DNA of 24,422 bases, from NCBI GenBank assembly GCA_910579335.1, contig CAJTUQ010000021.1:7333-31754 (forward strand). The letters are read 5' to 3'. The notes under the pieces were generated by a model. It was not told where the DNA came from and made no database searches. It was given only the letters and a program-made list of their open reading frames with translations. Made by a program: the position numbers and the translations under genes. The DNA is from an uncultured Dorea sp. GTDB taxonomy: Bacteria > Bacillota > Clostridia > Lachnospirales > Lachnospiraceae. Positions 8,188 to 15,591 of this stretch are shown piece after piece. Position 1 is the stretch's first letter. The number at the start of each line of letters is the position of its first letter.

Positions 8188-8409
8188 AGCGAATTACCTG
8201 GAATGTACGACAACTTCTGTAATTTTGAACCTACAAAACTTTAAACGGGACTCTTATATCTCCGTAATATGTCAGGCCCCCATTTACGCAGGGGAAGACA
8301 AAAAAGCGGATGCGGACACCCACCTAGCTGTGGCTAGGAGTCAAAATACAGAAACCGGCATTTCGGGGAGCGTACAAAAGAGAAAAGGCAGCCTTATGGC
8401 TGTCTTTTT
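8188..8409 (+). ncRNA. ssrS: Probable 6S RNA (RNA polymerase regulator)
   Basis: 6S RNA mimics an open promoter and sequesters the housekeeping RNA polymerase holoenzyme. This transcript shows the expected plan of a long irregular rod with a central bubble. CCTGGAATG (8197-8205) pairs over 9 positions with CATTTCGGG (8359-8367). TTCTGTA (8215-8221) pairs with TACAGAA (8347-8353), TTTTGA (8223-8228) with TCAAAA (8341-8346), and CCTA (8230-8233) with TAGG (8335-8338). A large open region follows, holding a small hairpin on its 3' side (CCTAGC/GCTAGG, 8322-8338, an alternative to the CCTA pairing), and an apical stem CCCC/GGGG near 8277-8294. The GAACCTACA and ACGGGA stretches also look like Firmicute 6S RNAs as I remember them. 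The mature 3' end may lie before the terminator. Family assignment is from structure and memory, not a model search. Confidence 0.68.
8387..8409 (+). terminator. Intrinsic terminator of the 6S-like RNA
   Basis: GGCAGCC, loop TTAT, GGCTGTC, then TTTTT. It is a compact 7-bp GC-rich stem with one G-T pair, placed about 58 nt before the next gene. Confidence 0.85.
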
Positions 8410-8418
8410 AATAGTCTG

Positions 8419-8430
8419 TGCGCATGCGCA
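8419..8430. repeat. 12-bp perfect palindrome between the 6S-like RNA and the SpoIID-family gene
   Basis: TGCGCATGCGCA reads identically on both strands and lies about 36 nt before the TTG start of the next gene. It could be a protein-binding site, but a single palindrome of this size carries little weight. Confidence 0.3.
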
Positions 8431-8466
8431 TCTGAGGGTAAATTATCCCGAAAGGGGTGTGGGATA

Positions 8467-9855
8467 TTGAAAAAAAGAAGTAATAAAAGTATAAAGTCCA
8501 GAAAAAGGCGGAAAAGAATCAGGGAAAAGCAGATATATTACGGCATGGCGCTTCTTGCGGCGGTCTTTATCGTCGTCGGGCTTACGTCGGCAGTAAAGGG
8601 CGGGACAAAAGACGGCATCAAGGTAAATAGTACGCAAGCCGTTCAGCCGTCAGGTAAAGCAAAAGATGGCAATGCGGACGCCAAAGAAGAGACGGAAAAA
8701 GAGGAAAAGATTCAGGTAGATAATCCGAATATACGCGTTCTTCTTATGACGGATGGTTTTAGCGATGTTACGCACCCGCAGGTAACTCTTTCTTGCGGGG
8801 CGGGAATGACAATTACATATGGTAATACGGAAAAAGAATATAAAAAGAAGACACTGAAAATTAAGCCCGGCCATGATTGGTTTAAGGACGGGGCTGTTCG
8901 AATCAGGGCAAAGGAAGGGAAGCTTAAGATAAAGAGTTTAAAGCGCGGCGACGGGGTGCCGGCGTACGACGGGGTGATAGAGCTTAGGAGCACGGCGGAA
9001 GGAATCGCGGTTATCAATGAACTTCCGGTGGAAAAATATCTCTGTGGCGTCATACCTAGTGAAATGCCCGCATCTTATGAGCTGGAAGCGCTTAAGGCAC
9101 AGGCGGTGTGCGCCAGAAGCTATGCATACAGGCAGATGAAAAAATACGCATATCCTGAGTATGAAGCGCATGTTGACGACAGTACCAATTACCAGGTCTA
9201 CAATAATTCAGAAACAGCGGAGGCTTCATCAAAGGCGGTGGAGGAAACGGCAGGACAGACCGTCAGGTATAAGGGAGATGTCGTTTCTACTTATTTTTAT
9301 TCTACCTCCTGCGGAAGGACGACAACGATGGAGGCATGGGGGACAAAGCCGAGCGAGAACAACGGATACTTGTACTCTGCAGAGATAAAAGGCAAGGACG
9401 GTGATTACGAGAAAGATTTGCCGTGGTATCGGTGGTCTGCGGCTGTGCCGGCAAAGACTTTGTCGAACCTTATCGGGCTGAATACGGGAAAGGATATAGG
9501 GACGCTTAAAGACATCAAAATCACAAAGAGGGGGCCCGGCGACGTGGCAGTCGTTATGAAGGCGGTTGGAGACAAAGGAAGCGTTACGGTTAAGACGGAA
9601 AATAAAATCCGCAGAGCCCTGGGCGGAAGCGAGTATAAAATCAAGCGGCAGGACGGCAGTGAGGTAGATGGCAGAAATCTGCTTCCGAGCGCATTCTTTA
9701 CTATAGAAAAAAAGGATGATAAATTTGTGATAGAGGGAGGCGGCTTCGGCCACGGCATAGGCATGAGCCAGACGGGGGCGAATGAGATGGCGAAAGAAGG
9801 GAAAAATTATAAAGAAATACTTATGCTGTTTTATAAGGATATCTCTGTTGAATAG
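8467..9855 (+). CDS. SpoIID/LytB-domain protein, membrane-anchored peptidoglycan lytic enzyme
   Basis: A 462-residue protein with a very basic N-terminus (residues 1-22), one membrane helix (about 24-43), a Lys/Glu-rich linker and an extracellular SpoIID domain from about residue 88 to the end. SpoIID enzymes are lytic transglycosylases that cleave glycan strands at stem-peptide-free sites during engulfment in sporulation; SpoIID-like relatives act in vegetative cells. Visible family marks are LPVEKYLCGVIPSEMP, with Glu199 as the expected catalytic acid, ALKAQAVCARSYA, YFYSTSCGRTT and the C-terminal GGGFGHGIGMSQTGA. The start is a TTG at 8467 with AAAGGGG (8451-8457) upstream; no in-frame ATG fits. 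At 462 residues it is longer than classic SpoIID (about 340), mostly through the N-terminal linker, and no spoIIQ or other sporulation gene is adjacent, so I do not assign spoIID itself. Confidence 0.88.
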   Translation: MKKRSNKSIKSRKRRKRIREKQIYYGMALLAAVFIVVGLTSAVKGGTKDGIKVNSTQAVQPSGKAKDGNADAKEETEKEEKIQVDNPNIRVLLMTDGFSDVTHPQVTLSCGAGMTITYGNTEKEYKKKTLKIKPGHDWFKDGAVRIRAKEGKLKIKSLKRGDGVPAYDGVIELRSTAEGIAVINELPVEKYLCGVIPSEMPASYELEALKAQAVCARSYAYRQMKKYAYPEYEAHVDDSTNYQVYNNSETAEASSKAVEETAGQTVRYKGDVVSTYFYSTSCGRTTTMEAWGTKPSENNGYLYSAEIKGKDGDYEKDLPWYRWSAAVPAKTLSNLIGLNTGKDIGTLKDIKITKRGPGDVAVVMKAVGDKGSVTVKTENKIRRALGGSEYKIKRQDGSEVDGRNLLPSAFFTIEKKDDKFVIEGGGFGHGIGMSQTGANEMAKEGKNYKEILMLFYKDISVE

Positions 9856-9893
9856 ATATATTTTATACATATTTTATATTTTTAACAAAATTG

Positions 9894-9920
9894 TTAGCAC
9901 TCTTTTTTGAAGAGTGCTAA
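9894..9920 (+). promoter_or_regulatory. CIRCE operator (HrcA binding site) upstream of htpG
   Basis: A perfect TTAGCACTC - 9 nt - GAGTGCTAA inverted repeat, the canonical CIRCE consensus. HrcA binds it and represses class I heat-shock genes. It sits just upstream of the -35 of the htpG promoter, which places htpG in the HrcA regulon here. Confidence 0.96.
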
Positions 9921-9927
9921 TTTTCTA

Positions 9928-9956
9928 TTGACTTTTATTTGAGACGGTATTATTAT
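9928..9956 (+). promoter_or_regulatory. Sigma-A promoter of htpG
   Basis: TTGACT (9928-9933), 17 nt, TATTAT (9951-9956), predicting a start near 9963. The CIRCE element ends 7 nt upstream of the -35. The leader to the first plausible htpG codon would be nearly 120 nt, unusually long for a heat-shock gene. Confidence 0.8.
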
Positions 9957-10080
9957 ATCACTTAGACAAAATGCCCGTACACAAAGAAAAGCGGCCGGCT
10001 GTGGAAGACATTGCCGCATCGTGCAGTTCTTTGTCCATGAGGGCAATTTAAATATATATAATTTATGAAAGAAAGCAGGA

Positions 10081-12105
10081 GTGGTGATTATTAAAAAATG
10101 GCTGTATTCTGACCATGATATTTTTATCCGCGAGGTGGTCAGTAATGGCTGTGATGCGATTACAAAGCTGAAAAAGCTGGATGTGATGGGGGAGTACCAG
10201 CTGCCGGACGATTATAAAGCGAAGATTCAAATCGTCGTCAATCCGGAAGAAAAGACGTTAAAATTTATCGACAACGGGTTGGGAATGACAGCCGAGGAAG
10301 TGGAAGAATATATTACGCAGATTGCATTTTCCGGCGCAACTGAATTTTTGGAGAAATATAAGGATAAGACTACCGAAGATGATATGATCGGCCATTTCGG
10401 ACTTGGGTTTTATTCGGCTTTTATGGTAGCGGACGAGGTGCATATCGATACTCTTTCCTATAAAGAAGGGGCTTTGGCAGTACACTGGGTAAGCGACGGA
10501 GGAACGGAGTACGAGATGGAGGACGGGACGAAAGATACGGTCGGTTCGGAGATTACGCTTTATCTGAATGAAGACAGTCTTGAGTTTGCCAATGAGTACC
10601 GCATGAGAGAGGTGATTGAAAAATATTGTTCTTTCATGCCGGTTGAAATATTCCTTTCCAAGGCGGATGCAGAGAAAGAGTATGAGACGATTGACGAGGC
10701 GGATTTGAAGGAGACGGATATCGTCGTTGAGCATATACATGAAGAAGCCAAGATGGAGGAGAAAGAAAACGAAGACGGAACGAAGGAGATGGTAGAGGTA
10801 TCTCCGGCGAAGGAGAAGGTTAAGATTGAGAAACGCCCGGTTTCCTTAAGTGACATCCATCCGCTCTGGACAAAGCATCCGAATGAGTGTTCCGATGAGG
10901 ACTATCAGGAATTTTACCGCAAAGTATTTCTCGATTATAAGGAACCGTTATTCTGGATTCACCTGAATATGGACTATCCGTTTAATTTGAAAGGCATCCT
11001 TTATTTTCCGAGAATCAATACGGAGTATGATTCCATTGAGGGAACGATTAAGCTGTACAATAACCAGGTGTTTATCGCAGACAATATTAAGGAAGTAATC
11101 CCGGAGTTTTTGATGGTGCTCAAAGGCGTGATTGATTGTCCGGACCTGCCGCTGAATGTATCCAGAAGCGCATTGCAGAATGATGGGTTTGTTAATAAAA
11201 TTGCGGAATATATTTCTAAGAAGGTGGCGGATAAGCTTTCCGGAATGTGTAAGACAAAGAGGGAAGACTATGAGAAATACTGGGACGACATCAGCCCGTT
11301 CGTTAAGTTTGGCTGTCTGAAGGATGAGAAGTTCTGTGATAAGATGAAAGATGTCGTTCTGTTTAAAAATATTGACGGCAAATATCTGACTCTTAAGGAT
11401 TGTATCGAAGAAAACGGCGGTACGGCGGAAAAACCTAAAGAAGAAGCAGCGCCGGAAAATGAAGAGAAAGAAGGAGAAGGGACAAAAGAGGAAGCAAAGA
11501 AAACGACCATCTATTATGTGACGGATGAGATACAGCAGAGCCAGTATATTAATATGTTTAAAAAGCAGGGGCAGGATGCGGTCATCTTAAGTCATAATAT
11601 TGATTCGCCGTTTATTACGCAGCTTGAGCAGCGCAACGAGAATATCCAGTTCCAGAGGATTGACGCAGACGTTACGGAGACGATTAAGGAGGAGGTCACG
11701 GAGGAAGATAAAGAAGCCTTCAAGCTGACTGCCGACAGCCTGACAGAGATTTTCCGCAAGGAGCTTGGAAATGAAAAGCTGGATGTGAAGCTTGAGAAGC
11801 TCAAGGACGACAAGGTGGCATCTATGATTACCCTGTCGGAGCAGAGCCGCCGTATGCAGGAGATGATGAAGATGTACGGCATGGGTGCGATGGGCATGAA
11901 TACAGGAAATGAAGGAACGCTGATACTTAATGCCAACCATCCGCTTGTGCAGTATGTAGTAGATAATAAGGAAAACGAAAATGTTTCCATCATCTGCAAG
12001 CAGCTCTATGATCTGGCCATGATTGCCCACAAGCCGCTGAATCCGGAAGAGATGACGGCGTTTGTACAGAGGAGCAATGAGATAATGATGCTTCTTACAA
12101 AATAG
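10081..12105 (+). CDS. htpG: Chaperone HtpG (Hsp90) with an aberrant or missing N-terminus
   Basis: ATP-dependent cytosolic chaperone, 674 residues as called. The GHKL ATPase domain shows REVVSNGCDAI (the Glu and Asn that bind ATP-Mg), DNGLGM and GHFGLGFYSAFMVADEV. The middle domain has NMDYPFNLKGILYFP and NVSRSALQNDG. A charged Glu/Lys insertion follows (about 445-475), then the C-terminal dimerisation domain. Relatives begin with roughly 17 further residues of the type KG(S/N)LS(V/I)NSENIFPIIKKWLY; here the frame begins only at VVIIKKWLY. A TGA in frame at 10066-10068 blocks extension, although GNLNI (10042-10056), resembling the lost segment, lies just upstream in the same frame. The GTGs at 10081 and 10084 are too close to the AGGAG at 10077-10081 to be good starts. 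Either the 5' end is mutated or mis-sequenced, or initiation is non-canonical. The rest is intact. Confidence 0.85.
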   Translation: MVIIKKWLYSDHDIFIREVVSNGCDAITKLKKLDVMGEYQLPDDYKAKIQIVVNPEEKTLKFIDNGLGMTAEEVEEYITQIAFSGATEFLEKYKDKTTEDDMIGHFGLGFYSAFMVADEVHIDTLSYKEGALAVHWVSDGGTEYEMEDGTKDTVGSEITLYLNEDSLEFANEYRMREVIEKYCSFMPVEIFLSKADAEKEYETIDEADLKETDIVVEHIHEEAKMEEKENEDGTKEMVEVSPAKEKVKIEKRPVSLSDIHPLWTKHPNECSDEDYQEFYRKVFLDYKEPLFWIHLNMDYPFNLKGILYFPRINTEYDSIEGTIKLYNNQVFIADNIKEVIPEFLMVLKGVIDCPDLPLNVSRSALQNDGFVNKIAEYISKKVADKLSGMCKTKREDYEKYWDDISPFVKFGCLKDEKFCDKMKDVVLFKNIDGKYLTLKDCIEENGGTAEKPKEEAAPENEEKEGEGTKEEAKKTTIYYVTDEIQQSQYINMFKKQGQDAVILSHNIDSPFITQLEQRNENIQFQRIDADVTETIKEEVTEEDKEAFKLTADSLTEIFRKELGNEKLDVKLEKLKDDKVASMITLSEQSRRMQEMMKMYGMGAMGMNTGNEGTLILNANHPLVQYVVDNKENENVSIICKQLYDLAMIAHKPLNPEEMTAFVQRSNEIMMLLTK

Positions 12106-12126
12106 AAGTGAAGATAGACGCTAAGG

Positions 12127-12165
12127 AAAGACCGGAGTGCAAAAATGAGTGCATTCCGGTCTTTT
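12127..12165 (+). terminator. Intrinsic terminator after htpG
   Basis: AAAGACCGGAGTGCA pairs with TGCATTCCGGTCTTT across a short A-rich loop, ending in TTTT. The flanking A-run means it may also work on the other strand. Confidence 0.88.
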
Positions 12166-12200
12166 GAGAAGCTGGAAATTACAGGAAGATAGTTTTTTGA

Positions 12201-12229
12201 TAGACAAAATGTGGGAAATCGGGTAGAAT
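12201..12229 (+). promoter_or_regulatory. Likely promoter of the YihY/BrkB gene
   Basis: TAGACA (12201-12206), 17 nt, TAGAAT (12224-12229), 22 nt before the ATG. It sits cleanly between the htpG terminator and the next gene. Confidence 0.5.
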
Positions 12230-12251
12230 ATACAACATATAGGGGTGGAAC

Positions 12252-13100
12252 ATGGAAAAGTTAAAACGGATTTTTTCACAAATATCGCAAATACCGAATC
12301 AGATTTCCAAAGTACATGTGGGCGCGTATGCTGCACAGGCCGCTTATTTTCTGATGCTCTGCATGATACCGATTATCCTGCTTCTTTTGACGCTGGTGCA
12401 GTATACGCCTGTGACGAAGGCGGATGTTATGACGGCGGTAATACAGGTATTTCCGGCATCTGTAGATTCTATGATTACATCGATTGTAAATCAGGTATAT
12501 AACCAGTCTACCGGAATCATCCCTGTCACGCTGGTTATCACTCTATGGTCGGCGGGAAAGGGCGTCTTATCCATAACAACAGGGTTGAATTGTATTTATG
12601 GATGTCCTGAGACGCGTAATTATTTTTTCCTGAGAATCAGGGCTACGTTATATACAATTATGTTTATTGTCGTGATACTTTTGCTTCTGGTGCTGTCGGT
12701 ATTTGGCAATTCATTGAATTTATTTATTCTTGAGCATCTTCCGTTCATGTCGGGAACGGCCGATTGGCTGATTGAAGCGAGGACCGTTATCTCCCCGGCA
12801 GTATTGGTAGTGTTCTGTCTTTTGATTTACAAATTTCTTCCGAACCGGAGAGATAAACTTATTAAGCAGCTTCCGGGAGCAGCTTTTGCAGCGCTTGGGT
12901 GGATGGTCGTTTCATGGATCTTTTCCGTATATCTGGACATTTTTGAAGGGTTTTCGAGTATGTACGGGAGCCTTACTACAATTGTACTGATTATGCTGTG
13001 GATGTATTTTTGCATGTACAGTATTCTGCTTGGCGGAGAGATGAATGTGCTTTTGTACGATGAATTGTTTGAGACAAAAGACGCAGATAAAAAAGTATAG
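12252..13100 (+). CDS. YihY/BrkB-family inner-membrane protein
   Basis: A 282-residue polytopic membrane protein of the YihY/virulence factor BrkB family (once mis-named ribonuclease BN). Six hydrophobic segments are visible, at about residues 28-50, 90-110, 130-155, 178-195, 210-232 and 240-265. Family features include the AYAAQAAYFLMLCMIP start of the first helix, LWSAGKGVLSITTGLNCIYG after the second, and LTTIVLIMLWMYFCMYSILLGGEMNVLLY at the end. Biochemical function of the family is not established; a transporter role has been suggested. GGGGTGG (12242-12248) precedes the ATG. The next gene starts 25 bp downstream, so the two are probably co-transcribed. Confidence 0.85.
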   Translation: MEKLKRIFSQISQIPNQISKVHVGAYAAQAAYFLMLCMIPIILLLLTLVQYTPVTKADVMTAVIQVFPASVDSMITSIVNQVYNQSTGIIPVTLVITLWSAGKGVLSITTGLNCIYGCPETRNYFFLRIRATLYTIMFIVVILLLLVLSVFGNSLNLFILEHLPFMSGTADWLIEARTVISPAVLVVFCLLIYKFLPNRRDKLIKQLPGAAFAALGWMVVSWIFSVYLDIFEGFSSMYGSLTTIVLIMLWMYFCMYSILLGGEMNVLLYDELFETKDADKKV

Positions 13101-13125
13101 ATATAAAAAGGATGGAGGGGAAAAA

Positions 13126-13596
13126 TTGATAAAGATAGAGATACCGAATTATAAAACATTGGAACTTGAATATCTTGTCCTGGATTATAACGGAACAATT
13201 GCTTTAGATGGTGAAATACGGGATTCCGTGAGAGAGCGGCTGGTAAAGCTGTCCAAAGATTTGCAAATCCATGTGCTGACTGCGGATACCCACGGGACAG
13301 CAGAAAAGATGTGCGAGGGACTGCCGCTTAAGATTCAGACGTTTCCGACGGACGGGGCGCTGGACGAGAAGCTGTCAGTGGTTGAGAAGCTTGGTGCAGA
13401 CCGGTGCGCAGCATTTGGAAACGGACGCAATGACAAGCTGATGTGCAGGGCGAGCGCTCTTGCCGTTGCTGTGATGGAGCAGGAGGGGATGTGCGGCAGG
13501 CTGCTCGGAGAGGCGGACGTGTGTACGAGAAGCATTGAGGATGCGCTGGACCTTCTGTTGTGCCCGAAAAGACTTGTGGCTACGCTCAGAGGATGA
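13126..13596 (+). CDS. HAD-like protein of the soluble P-type-ATPase-like group
   Basis: A 156-residue haloacid-dehalogenase-fold protein resembling the group named soluble P-type ATPase (COG4087). Motif I is DYNGT (the nucleophile Asp after LEYLVL), motif II is LTADTHGTAE, and a GNGRNDKLM segment stands for the metal-binding GDGxND motif. The second acid of motif I and the first of the last motif are both Asn, so phosphatase activity may be altered. It ends DALDLLLCPKRLVATLRG, as relatives do. I place the start at TTG 13126, which has GGAGGGG (13114-13120) 5 nt upstream and yields the family-like IKIEIPNYKTLELE. An in-frame ATG at 13045 would overlap the previous gene and add residues of low quality. 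Substrate unknown. Confidence 0.8.
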   Translation: MIKIEIPNYKTLELEYLVLDYNGTIALDGEIRDSVRERLVKLSKDLQIHVLTADTHGTAEKMCEGLPLKIQTFPTDGALDEKLSVVEKLGADRCAAFGNGRNDKLMCRASALAVAVMEQEGMCGRLLGEADVCTRSIEDALDLLLCPKRLVATLRG

Positions 13597-13663
13597 TTTA
13601 TAGATGTTGTAAATAAATACATTACATATATAGAAATAACTAATTAGACAGCCTTCCGTATCT

Positions 13664-13707
13664 ATGTTAAGCTTGAGAATGTAAAGCATATGTAAAAAAT
13701 ATGTGAA
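13664..13707 (-). promoter_or_regulatory. Pho-box-like direct repeats upstream of pstS (candidate PhoP site)
   Basis: On the reverse strand TTCACA, TTTACA, TTTACA recur every 11 bp (forward ATGTGAA 13701, ATGTAAA 13690, ATGTAAA 13679), with a fourth, offset copy ATGTTAA at 13664. Bacillus PhoP binds TT(A/T/C)A(C/A)A repeats with 11-bp periodicity, and the next gene is the phosphate-binding protein. No clear -10 box could be assigned between these repeats and pstS. Confidence 0.65.
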
Positions 13708-13740
13708 CAAAGGATGAATTTATGTATATGGGAGGTTTCT

Positions 13741-14670
13741 ATGAAAAAGAAAGTATTGGCAGCAGTGCTTGCGCTTGCGATGGCATTGTCAATGGCTGCT
13801 GGCTGCAGCTCGAATCAGGGAAATGAAACTGAGGAAAAGACAGAGGAGAAAACGGAAGAGTCATCAGGTTCCAAAAGTCAGATACTCTTTAACGGTTCAT
13901 CAACACTGGCGCCGGTTATTACCGCAATTGCCACAACATTCAATGAAACATACGGTACGTGGAATGAATACAATTCCGAGCTTCCGGAGGAAGATATTGC
14001 TATTTACGTGTCGGCAGGAGGTTCCGGACAGGGGACAAAGGCAGTCATTGACGGGACGACCAATTTCGGAATGGTAGCAAGAGAAGTGAAGGATGAGGAA
14101 AAAGAAGCTATTAAGGACGAGAAGGAATATAAGGTTGGAATTGACGCGCTTACGTTAGCGGTAAATCCGGAAAATCCTGTTACAAAAGTCATGGACGACT
14201 TGTCAACAGAGCAGATTATAGGATTGTTTTCCGGCGAATATGCTACATGGAAGGATTTGGAGAGTTCTCTGCCGGAGGAGGAAGTAGTTGTAATTACAAG
14301 AGATATCAACGGCGGAGCACATGAGGTTTTCCAGAAAAACATCATGGGAGATAAGGAAGTAAAAGCGGATGCGATTCAGGCGGCATCAATGGGAGAGCTT
14401 GTCCAGAACATTATAGACAATCCATATGCAATCGGATATGCGTCCTTCGGAGTAGCGAACCAGAATAAAGGCAAAGTCATACCTCTTAAAGTAAATGGAG
14501 TCGAGGCGACGGCAGAGAATATTCTGGATGGCTCATACATTATCCAGAGACCGCTTCTTTTAGTGGGAACAGGGGAACCGACAGCACAGCAGCAGGCCTT
14601 TTTGGATGTCATCCTTGGGGATGAGGGACAAAAGACTGTGGAAGAGATGGGATTTATTCCTGTAAAATAA
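13741..14670 (+). CDS. pstS: Phosphate ABC transporter substrate-binding lipoprotein
   Basis: Extracellular phosphate receptor of the high-affinity Pst importer. From the ATG at 13741 it has 309 residues: a basic start (MKKK), a hydrophobic stretch and a lipobox MAAGC with Cys22 as the lipid anchor, then an acidic Glu/Lys/Thr linker. The phosphate-contacting loops are visible as NGSSTLAP and SAGGSGQGTKAVIDG, followed by ITRDINGGAHEVF. The start is set by GGGAGG at 13729-13735; an in-frame ATG at 13714 would prepend nine residues to a complete signal peptide and lacks a ribosome site. A stem-loop follows its stop before pstC, fitting the usual excess of PstS over the permease. Confidence 0.95.
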   Translation: MKKKVLAAVLALAMALSMAAGCSSNQGNETEEKTEEKTEESSGSKSQILFNGSSTLAPVITAIATTFNETYGTWNEYNSELPEEDIAIYVSAGGSGQGTKAVIDGTTNFGMVAREVKDEEKEAIKDEKEYKVGIDALTLAVNPENPVTKVMDDLSTEQIIGLFSGEYATWKDLESSLPEEEVVVITRDINGGAHEVFQKNIMGDKEVKADAIQAASMGELVQNIIDNPYAIGYASFGVANQNKGKVIPLKVNGVEATAENILDGSYIIQRPLLLVGTGEPTAQQQAFLDVILGDEGQKTVEEMGFIPVK

Positions 14671-14683
14671 CAAATGATATTTG

Positions 14684-14713
14684 GGAGTGTGCAGGTTGCT
14701 GCACGCTCCTTTT
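14684..14713 (+). terminator. Stem-loop with T-run between pstS and pstC (partial terminator)
   Basis: GGAGTGTGCAG and CTGCACGCTCC form an 11-bp stem with one G-T pair and a 4-nt loop, followed directly by TTTT. It lies between two genes of one operon, so it probably acts as a leaky terminator or mRNA stabiliser that lowers pstCAB relative to pstS. Confidence 0.75.
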
Positions 14714-14727
14714 GTGATGGAGAGCAT

Positions 14728-15591
14728 ATGAAGATAAAAGACTATATCGTAAAAGGGCTTATTGCTTTAGCGGCGGCCGGCATTGCAGCGCTTATGCTGC
14801 TTATGGCTCTGCATATATTAACGGAAAGCTTTCCTGCATTTGCGCAGGAGGGGCTGGACATGTTCCGGACGGATACACAGTGGCGCCCGGTGAGTGACAA
14901 ACCGCAGTTCGGCCTGCTGCCGGCAATGGCGGGTACATTGTATATCTCCTTTGCCGCAGTACTGCTTGCCTTGCTGCTGGGCGTCGGATGTGCGTTTTTT
15001 TTGAATTTCTATGTACCGGACAAGCTGGCGAAGATCCTGCTTGCTTTTATTGATTTAGTGGCAGGTATACCGTCGGTGATTTTTGGGTTTATCGGATTGA
15101 CTGTACTGGTAAAATGGCTGGCCGTTCATATGCATATGGCTGCAGGGCAGTGTGTATTGGCGGCATGTATCGTATTGGGAATTATGCTGCTGCCGTTTGT
15201 AGTGTCTACCTGCTGTGAGTCGATTCAAAACGCAAGGGAGCATTATGAGCTGGCAGGATATGCATTAGGCTTTTCAAAAGAAATGCTGATTGTAAAGGTT
15301 ATATTTCCAGCGATTCGTCCGGGTATCGTTGCTGCCGCGATGATGGCGTTCGGACGGGGGCTTGGAGAAACGATGGCCGTTATGATGGTAGTAGGTAATT
15401 CGCCGATATATCCGGCGATGATGGGAAGAGGACAGACAATTGCGGCTCTGACTGCATTGGAGATGGGAAGCATCGAGTACGGCAGTACGCATTTGTCGGT
15501 GCTGTATGCCGCAAATGCGGTGCTTTTAGTTATATTGGTGTTAGTTATGATATGCGGCCGGATATTGAGGAGGATGGAAAAAGATGAGTAG
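14728..15591 (+). CDS. pstC: Phosphate ABC transporter permease PstC
   Basis: One of the two membrane subunits of the Pst importer, 287 residues from ATG 14728, with about six membrane segments. The cytoplasmic coupling signature reads EHYELAGYALGFSKEMLIVKVIFPAIRPGIVAA, and AFGRGLGETMAVMMVVGN is characteristic of PstC. The N-terminal segment leads into a long first periplasmic loop (FRTDTQWRP), also typical. GGAGAG lies just upstream of the chosen start; an in-frame ATG at 14674 would run through the pstS-pstC stem-loop, so I reject it. The 3' end overlaps pstA by 8 bp. Confidence 0.93.
   Translation: MKIKDYIVKGLIALAAAGIAALMLLMALHILTESFPAFAQEGLDMFRTDTQWRPVSDKPQFGLLPAMAGTLYISFAAVLLALLLGVGCAFFLNFYVPDKLAKILLAFIDLVAGIPSVIFGFIGLTVLVKWLAVHMHMAAGQCVLAACIVLGIMLLPFVVSTCCESIQNAREHYELAGYALGFSKEMLIVKVIFPAIRPGIVAAAMMAFGRGLGETMAVMMVVGNSPIYPAMMGRGQTIAALTALEMGSIEYGSTHLSVLYAANAVLLVILVLVMICGRILRRMEKDE

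Noticed and set aside
8225..8470. Open frame of 81 codons on the forward strand through the 6S-like RNA
   Set aside because: It has no ribosome site, runs through long-range RNA pairing and an intrinsic terminator, and its composition does not look like a protein.
9229..9870. 213-codon open frame antisense to the SpoIID-family gene
   Set aside because: It lies wholly opposite a gene with clear domain motifs; no start signal or family feature is seen.
9971..10051. Short open frame (ATG 9971, 26 codons) as a leader peptide of htpG
   Set aside because: It has no ribosome site and no run of regulatory codons or attenuator structure; it is most likely chance.
13045..13125. Longer N-terminus for the HAD-like protein from ATG 13045
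   Set aside because: It would overlap the YihY gene by 56 bases, lacks a ribosome site and adds unlike sequence; the TTG at 13126 has a strong site and fits the family start.
14674..14727. Longer N-terminus for pstC from ATG 14674
   Set aside because: The added codons cover the pstS-pstC stem-loop and have no ribosome site; ATG 14728 has GGAGAG upstream.
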